Source of the DNA: Mactra quadrangularis
Taxonomy: Eukaryota; Mollusca; Bivalvia; Venerida; Mactridae
Length of the DNA stretch: 64,000 nucleotides
Direction: 5' to 3'
Assembly (NCBI GenBank): GCA_025267735.1
Contig: CM046295.1
Location: 11,791,167 to 11,855,166 of the forward strand
Part shown: piece after piece, positions 57,563-64,000 of the stretch
How the letters are laid out: every line of letters starts with the position of its first letter
Numbering within the stretch: the first letter of the stretch is position 1
The notes under the pieces: model-generated
What the model saw: the letters and a program-made list of their open reading frames with translations, nothing else
Database searches by the model: none
Told to the model about the DNA's origin: nothing
Translations under genes and position numbers: made by a program

Positions 57563-58030
57563 CAGGGATTTTATATAACAGGGATTTGTAACGATAAAGA
57601 AATGTAATACATTTTTATCAAATTTCACTGTCGTTGCTATTATTTCGGCCAATACGGAAAACAAGTATAACAAGTTTAAATAAAGATATTCACATCTATT
57701 TTTATACCAGTACCATTCAAATTGACATAAATGTTAGAAAAAAATGCGTTTCTAGATTATTTTGAGGTGAATTACGCTCACAGACTGTTTAAAAAAATAA
57801 TGCATTTTCCCTCCGATCTGCTATTTATAACCCCATTTTACATCACCTTAAGTCATATCTTCGGTCATAATTGCTACACTTTTTTTGTCAAAAACTTCAG
57901 AAACATTCACAAGTTGCATGGAAGACATGTACAAAAACATACATCAAGTTTTTAATAGTTTGTACAGCCTGCTTTAGCCAGTTATAGAAAAAAGTACTTC
58001 GTTACAAATCCCTGTTATATAGAATCCCTG
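57563..58030. mobile_element. MITE with ~32 bp terminal inverted repeats
   Basis: Ends read CAGGGATTTTATATAACAGG on the left and, reversed, CAGGGATTCTATATAACAGG on the right; the match continues through GATTTGTAACGA. 468 bp, no transposase. The 74-codon frame inside is not supported. Confidence 0.85.
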
Positions 58031-58099
58031 GTTAGATGATTTGGTAACTGTGATCTATTATCTGTATTATTAAGGACTAGTATTAGTGAAAAAGCGGAA

Positions 58100-58492
58100 A
58101 CATTAAATTAATGTTTTGCCTCGGTCTTTACTAATGAAGGTATTTAAGACTTGCCAACAGTGGAAGATAAGGTATCTGATGAACATTTTATTCAAACACT
58201 TGAAATTAAACCTGAAAAAGTGTTGAAACTTTTGAAATCATTGAATGTATCTAAGGCATTTGGCCCAGATAATTGTCATCCACTATTATTAAAGGAATGT
58301 GCAGAACAGCTATTGGATCCACTTTGCATGTTATTTCAGAAATCAGTTGACAATGGGACTGTTCCTTCAGCTTGGAAAACAGCAAATGTTTCATGTATTT
58401 TCAAAAAGGGAGTTAAGTCGGATCCTGGAAACTATCGTCCAGTTTCTTTGACGTCAGTCGTTTGTAAACTACCGGAGAAATTAATACATGTT
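58100..58492 (+). pseudogene. Reverse transcriptase fragment of a Jockey/CR1/RTE-like LINE
   Basis: One frame reads the N-terminal RT blocks: LKSLNVSKAFGPDNCHPLLL, PSAWKTANVSCIFKKG, GNYRPVSLTSVVCKL. Upstream, CFASVFTNEG is followed by an in-frame stop, and the RT palm with its catalytic Asp pair is missing. A dead fragment ending ~260 bp before the antizyme promoter. Confidence 0.85.
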
Positions 58493-58752
58493 ACTTATTG
58501 CACGCGTAACGTTCGTATTTTTTTTAATTTTGAATTTTTACAAATATCATATTTTACGCAAAAAAAACTTCGGACAATTTTAGGTGGGCTGACGCCGGGT
58601 CCCCAGGTCCCCCCCCCCCGCCTTGGAACCGCCTATGGAAAAGGACGCTTGACCAAAAATAAGCTACAACTTAGTATGCAAAGGGAAGCAACTCAAACAA
58701 TGATATAAATATTTTTCTCACGGTATTGAAAAATATTACGAAGATCCGGTTG

Positions 58753-58776
58753 TGACGTCATTGTAGGTATATATAC
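58753..58776 (+). promoter_or_regulatory. Antizyme core promoter: CRE and TATA box
   Basis: A palindromic cAMP-response element, TGACGTCA (58,753-58,760), is followed by GTATATATAC (58,767-58,776), about 50-60 bp before the start codon at 58,828. The 5' UTR would be only ~30 nt. Role inferred from consensus and position. Confidence 0.65.
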
Positions 58777-58827
58777 GGGAAGAAAGGCTTCTGCGTAAAC
58801 AAACTCTTTCATACGCCATTAGGCGTG

Positions 58828-61800
58828 ATGTTGAAGGCATCGCAAGCAATAGTTATTGACGAAAACTTTGGGCCGAAATCTTCAGAAGCGAAGGCAGACA
58901 TGCCTGCTTTAAATTCAACTAATATGTAAGAGCTTTTATTTTATGTTTCGTTTATTTTCTTCGATTTATCGAACTGCGCATTGACCTTCCTTTTTTGTTA
59001 AAAAATCCAAAATGGCGTTCCATTTTTACTCGATTACACTAAATTTTAATAATCGAGGCCACGTCATATTAATCACTTTTCAATTAAAATTAATGATTTG
59101 AGTATTTTTAATGATTTTCAGAAATTAACGTCTAATTATGGTCTTTATCTTTCATTTTGATGAATCAAAGCTCAAAGTCCGTGTTACAAAAGATTCTCAT
59201 GATATAGGCCCTTCCTTTATTTCTTCCTTCCTTAAATGAATCTGATCAACACTGATCATTACCTTACATGGGTGACAATTAACCGTCAAATGAGTTAAGA
59301 GATCACTGAATATACCCTACAATTCCAGTAAAATGATGTCAAAGTTTAAATTTTAAAAAATCAGAAAATAAAATCATACGCCCTGACTGGGAATGGAAAC
59401 CTGTTCTGCCATGTGTTAGGAGAGACACCCAACTGCTCGCTGAAGAGTTAAACAGCACATATTCGCCTACAACCACAACTTCAAAGATCAACTGTAAACA
59501 ATTGATCGATGCGGGGATTTTGCTACGATTATGGTGAAAATCTATACTTATGCCAGGAGAATACTAAATAGGGTCATAAATGGCCCGTTGAAACTCTGAA
59601 CAATGTTCAGTTATTGCCCTGTCCTACTAGCTTGAAGCCCAAGACTTGTGAAAATTTATTGAAGAGAGTGAAAAATACCTCTTTTAATATTGTTGGGCTG
59701 GTTGATAATTCACCCATCACTATATAACATAAGATTAATAAATCAGTCTAGTGCTTGAGAAGATTGTAAGGCAAATGCTGTGTATAATAATTTAATTTTA
59801 AAATGTGCATCCTCTTTCTTTTAGGTTATCGTCGACTCGGCAGTTTATACGTCTGGGTGCGGGGCCTCGGCAGTGTTCCTGATGTTCCCCACGCCGCCAA
59901 CGTGTCATTCGTGACAGAGGGCAGCGGTGTGGGGGTTTCAAAAGAGCCCCCTGTCAATGTCAAGGTTATCAATACAGATAGTTGCTATGGTTACAGCAAT
60001 ACCCTGACATCTGAGTCACAGGTGAGTTAACATTACAGTCTTCAAATTTAGCCAATGGACCATAGACATAGTTTACAAAAATTGTCATTAGTTAAGTGAC
60101 TTGCCAGCCTTGTGGAAGGGTAGATAAGTACTGGTTATAGACCAAGGTGTAGGAAAGGTAAGGATGGTGAGCAAACCGTGGTAATGACCATGATATGTGT
60201 TGACACTCCTTAGTTTGCCTTTCATTAGGCTGTATTTTCCCAAAATGTGAGCTTATGTGTTTATACTTGTCAAATATTGTAAGTGTTTATATTTTATCAA
60301 AGGCTAATATGATGAGTTGCATTTCCACTTCGAAACATGAAAAAACTAATTTTGTGTAACCAATCAATGAAATCATGAATATGAAATGGAGAAATGAAAT
60401 GATAAAGAATTACTCTGCTGGATACCTTAGACCTAAATACACTGGTAGATAAAACAATTGTATGTGATTAGATTTTCAAATGATCGAAAAATGTAACATA
60501 CAGTTCTGTGTTTTTTTTTCAGACCGCCTCGAATCTGTGTTTCATCGTAAGAGTAGCTCCTAACGTAGAGGTTGCCTGGGAGACGATATTTGTCGATAGA
60601 CGATTATTTGTGGAAATCCCAAGCAGTATTCTACCGGAGGGTTCCAAGGAAAGGTAATATCTATTTATTATAAGTCAAGTTTTTTGGCGAGACTGGACAT
60701 TTGCTTCAGTTTTGCACTCAAAATTGTAATGAAGCATTTAAATTAGACAAGTATTCTAGTTCTAGATATTTTTTACTGAAGCACAGCAATTTGCAATTTA
60801 ACTTTGATTTCGCCAGCCATTGTATTAGAATTGAAAGAAGCAGTATTGTCTATTCAAACATTGTTGAATGTTAAATATTTCAGCCAGTTATTGTTATTTT
60901 AGCAAACCCAGATAAGCATGTACTAGAATTATTTAAATATGGATAAAAGTTGATTGGTTTATAAACCTCTACAGCAATTAATATATTCTCAGATCTAATT
61001 TTCTAAAGTTTGATAAATAATTGAACCTTATGAAATTATCTAACTGAATATGTTTTTTATGATATATTGGGATGATTAAAGTCAATATGAAGCAATCATA
61101 TAACAAAACGTACACAATTTATAAAGCAGTGATGTGGAATTTCAAGTTTTTCCCATTTGTCCAAGGACTTGTGAAATCTAAAAATCAACTTGTCCACATT
61201 CAAAATACACTTCTTGCCCAGAAGTTCAATGTTCAAAAAGAAATATTGAGAACTTAGATATAAAATATATTCTTTAAGTTGTTATTAACAATTGATGATA
61301 AAAATTACTTTAAAGTATGATTGTAACAATGCCACATCTACATTACTAAGTATTGCTATGTTAGGATACCTAAAAAATATTTACTTGTCTGCAGACATAA
61401 ATTTACAAGTCTGACAAGTCCTGCATAGGAATTCCACACCACTGTATACTGTGTAGTCTTGTTTTTTTTAATGTCGTATTCAACACATATATAGGTCATA
61501 TATACAACAGCCAGCTCTTCCTTCTATAGGTTTCCTGGACACTTCTATCACCAGTACTAACTTACCCTACCACGAGACCAACAACTCATGTACAGGATAT
61601 GACCTACCGCGACCGGGCTCGAAACCTGCGATCTTCGGATTCGAAGTCAGACATGCTAACCACTACGCCACGGCCGCGGCATGTAGTCTATTGTAATACT
61701 TGTAATATTTTAAATCTTTCTGTTTCTATATTTTCTAGTCTTGTTACTCTACTAGAGTACGCTGAAGAAGTTCTGGAATGTAGTCATGTTATTTTAGTCT

Positions 61801-62722
61801 TTAAAAAAGCTAGAAATGACAGAGGTGAGTGTTGTCTGTAGTATGTTTTTATTTGGCCAGGTCCACAATAACACAATTATGATCATTTTACGAAAGCTAG
61901 CACACCCAACTATTATATAATATCAACCAGCCTGAAAATTGTAGAAACAAGAAATCTATTGTACTTGTACTGGGTTTAATGCTGTGTCAAACACTTGATA
62001 AAGTGAATAAAAAGCAATGGATGAAAGTATAATTTAAAATGGTCGTCGCTTAACTGACACTAATTAATTTCAAACTATTATTTACTGGTATCAGGACCCT
62101 ATTTTCTTTTATTAAAAATTCTGAATTACTGACTAGGAATAGTGGTAAGCAGGAATCTCTAAATTGCTGACTAGGGATTCCATAGAGATCCCATTGTAAA
62201 CCAGTTTAGAGTCAAACCCTATTCTATGTTTACCCTATTTCAATCACCACAAAACATGGCTGACCGTCTGCCAATTCCTACAAAAAGTTAGAATGTCGGC
62301 CTTGTTCTTCTGGTTTACATCTTTGATCTTATTCACTTAATTTTCAATTTATTGAAATAAAATATACGGTCCTGTAAGATTTGGTTTGTTCCTGTAAAAT
62401 TTTGATCTTCACAAAACCTACTGTCCAGTAATAAACTGTTGAGTTTCTCAGTGACTGCTGTCTTCATCTTTATTTTCTGACTGAGGATGATGTTAAGTAG
62501 GGGGAATCTCTAAATTACTTACTAGGATTTCCTTTAGGAAGTTAAGAGTCAAATTCTGTCCTATATTTACCCTGTTTTTACCTTTATTTTTCAGCTAACT
62601 TGATCAGAACCTTCATGTTCCTTGGATTTCAAGTCGTAGTGCCGGGCGATCCAATTGTTCCCATTGCCAGTGACGTAATGTTCCTGGCGTATACAATTGA
62701 CAACTACGACTCGGACGACTAG
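58828..62722 (+). CDS. OAZ: Ornithine decarboxylase antizyme, five exons, +1 frameshift
   Basis: Exons: 58,828-58,925, 59,825-60,021, 60,523-60,653, 61,739-61,824, 62,595-62,722. All junctions are GT-AG with matching phases. The first frame encodes ~51 residues ending GPRQCS and then TGA at 59,880. The +1 frame resumes with DVPHAANV and runs to TAG at 62,720, ~213 residues in all. Hallmarks are PSSILPEGSKE, TLLEYAEEVLECSHVILVF and LIRTFMFLGFQVVVPGDPIV, the ODC-binding and degradation domain. Antizyme binds ornithine decarboxylase, sends it to the 26S proteasome without ubiquitin and blocks polyamine uptake; polyamines stimulate the frameshift, closing a feedback loop. The exon 1 choice is inference from phase and promoter; the rest is firm. 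Confidence 0.95.
59877..59934 (+). promoter_or_regulatory. Programmed +1 frameshift site and 3' stem
   Basis: The shift site is TCC-TGA-T (59,877-59,883), as in other antizymes. Four bases after the TGA, CCCCACGCCGC (59,887-59,897) can pair with GCGGTGTGGGG (59,924-59,934), an 11 bp stem with one G-U pair and a 26-base loop. A stem or pseudoknot here is the known stimulator in vertebrate antizymes. Confidence 0.85.
60106..60206 (+). mobile_element. SINE family B fragment in antizyme intron 2
   Basis: CCTTGTGGAAGGGTAGATAA, then GTACTGGTTATAGACCAAGG and a TGTGTTGAC end match the 3' half of family B. The head is missing. Confidence 0.7.
61465..61680 (-). mobile_element. tRNA-derived SINE, family C, in antizyme intron 3
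   Basis: Minus-strand head GTGGCGTAGTGGTTAGCATG (A box) and GCAGGTTTCGAGCCCGG (B box), a body related to but distinct from family B (GGTAGGGTAAGTTAGTACTG), and a 3' end TGTGTTGAATACGACATTAA. Confidence 0.8.
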
Positions 62723-62795
62723 GACGTAAACAAGAATATCACACAGATTGAGATGAGAAGAAAACGTTTCCTGTAAATCGATGTTGAAGATAAAC

Positions 62796-62801
62796 AATAA
62801 A
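62796..62801 (+). terminator. Antizyme poly(A) signal
   Basis: AATAAA, 74 bp after the antizyme stop codon. Confidence 0.75.
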
Positions 62802-64000
62802 ATTTGAAGAACAAATTATTGGCAATTTTTTTATTGATTTGGTTCCCGGTGTTGATTTATAGGAAATGTTTTCTTGTGGAACCAGCTGAAGTGAACAAAA
62901 AATTGACTCAGATGTTTGTTTTTTATGTAATTGCAGTAACCTGTTAATACCTTAATTTGGGCTATTTTTGTGTGTGGTTACTTTTTTGTATTTTTTATCG
63001 ATTTATATTTAATCACAGGAATAAAACAGTTAAGCTGTTTATTTCTTGCAGCTTGATTTGTCCAGACATGGTTGATCAAAATATGAAACCACTACTTAGG
63101 ATATGTGCATAAATATAACAAAAAAAATCAGTAAAAAATGTGAAAAAATGTTACATGCAAAAATATCCCAATTCACGGTATGTCGTAAATTGATTTCTTC
63201 TGTATTGTTAAACTTGATATAACCATGCCCTTACTCTAATGAACAAATTTCTTAATATGAAAATATGGTCTTGTTTGAATAAGAATGTTTCACTGTAATT
63301 AGTAAAATACATGCTCTTTTATTGGAATAAATTTGGAAGAAACCACGCAGCTGAATTGTTCATTACCTATTCTCTTCAAAGAATATTGAAATAACAACAA
63401 CACAATGTTGTGAAAATAATGATTCAGCTATTGCATTAATAATTAAAAGTACAATCTTAATTGAAAAGAAATGTCATGAGATACATTCAACTAGAAAAAA
63501 GATCGGTATTTTGTGAGAAAGAATTACAATTATAATTACAAGAAAAGATGACATGTTCAAATGTATATTTAGCTTAAGAGTTCATTTTCTTTTTAAAATT
63601 GTCATTAATAGTGTATTTTTTATTCAAACATGACCCAAACAAATGTATTTAGTCCATAATCTTCCCCACTTCCTCCCGTACTTCTTTCATATTTTTTTAA
63701 AATCATATACATTAAAACATGTTGACACAAATACTGAGATTAAATCCATTATCACCATGGTAGCATCAAGGTTTGAGATTTTTTTAACTTTGAGATCAAT
63801 CTCAAATGCACAAAGCTCTGTTTTTGTTCTCAAAACTGAATCTTTTCAATTTTCATAATACCATGAAATGCGTAGCTAGTTCAGCCATGGCTTTGTTATA
63901 TACTAAATATATCAAACATGGCTTCAACTCTACAAAGAAATCCATTTGAGAGTGAAAACTGAGTTTTTAGTATTGACTACAATCTCAAATTTAATAATCT
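62802..64000. other. Downstream intergenic, nothing recognised
   Basis: AT-rich sequence with only short, unsupported frames. Confidence 0.5.

Noticed and set aside
57731..57955. 74-codon frame
   Set aside because: Lies inside the MITE and shows no domain or family likeness.

Overview
This is a window of an animal nuclear genome, very probably a mollusc and most likely a bivalve. It is AT-rich, its genes are split by GT-AG introns, and most of it is repeats: tRNA-derived SINEs, non-LTR retrotransposons, a Tc1-type transposon, MITE and foldback elements, and an array resembling the bivalve 'pearl' (Helitron-like) elements. The species call is inference.

Layout. 1-5,850: the 3' part of a host gene whose protein has a cysteine-rich LU (Ly6/uPAR, three-finger) domain, a long Thr/Pro mucin-like linker and a C-type lectin domain; the first exon is outside the window. 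5,850-29,300: intergenic DNA dominated by repeats, including several SINEs, a ~2.4 kb satellite-bearing element, a broken Tc1 transposase, a three-copy structured repeat whose hairpin shows paired base changes, and strong palindromes. 29,497-34,495: an APE/RT non-LTR retrotransposon with two ORFs, slightly damaged. 35,177-57,299: a 22.1 kb Polinton/Maverick (adintovirus-type endogenous DNA virus). 57,560-58,500: a MITE and an RT fragment. 58,753-62,801: a complete ornithine decarboxylase antizyme gene of five exons, with a CRE and TATA box, the programmed +1 frameshift site and a poly(A) signal. 62,802-64,000: nothing recognised.

The Polinton is the centrepiece. It has ~590 bp terminal inverted repeats starting AGTAGTGTAG and a 6 bp target duplication (CATATG). 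The left plus-strand cluster is integrase, a small putative minor capsid protein, a basic core-like protein, the major capsid protein and an adenain-type protease, each separated by 0-17 nt. Converging on it from the minus strand are a zinc-finger-bearing protein-primed DNA polymerase B, two small basic proteins, the packaging ATPase, a conserved hypothetical protein, a single-BIR protein, a zinc-finger protein and a two-exon small protein. Farther right, on the plus strand, is a CARD-RING protein. Four genes (major capsid protein, polymerase, ATPase and the small protein) need spliceosomal introns to read through. The BIR protein and the CARD-RING protein together carry the domain types of a cellular IAP, on two separate genes, which suggests a cell-death-modulating accessory set beside a complete virion-formation and replication set. 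A SINE with its own target duplication inserted later into the element, so this copy is resident in the genome. A divergent second fragment of an integrase N-terminus near the right end hints at recombination with another Polinton lineage.
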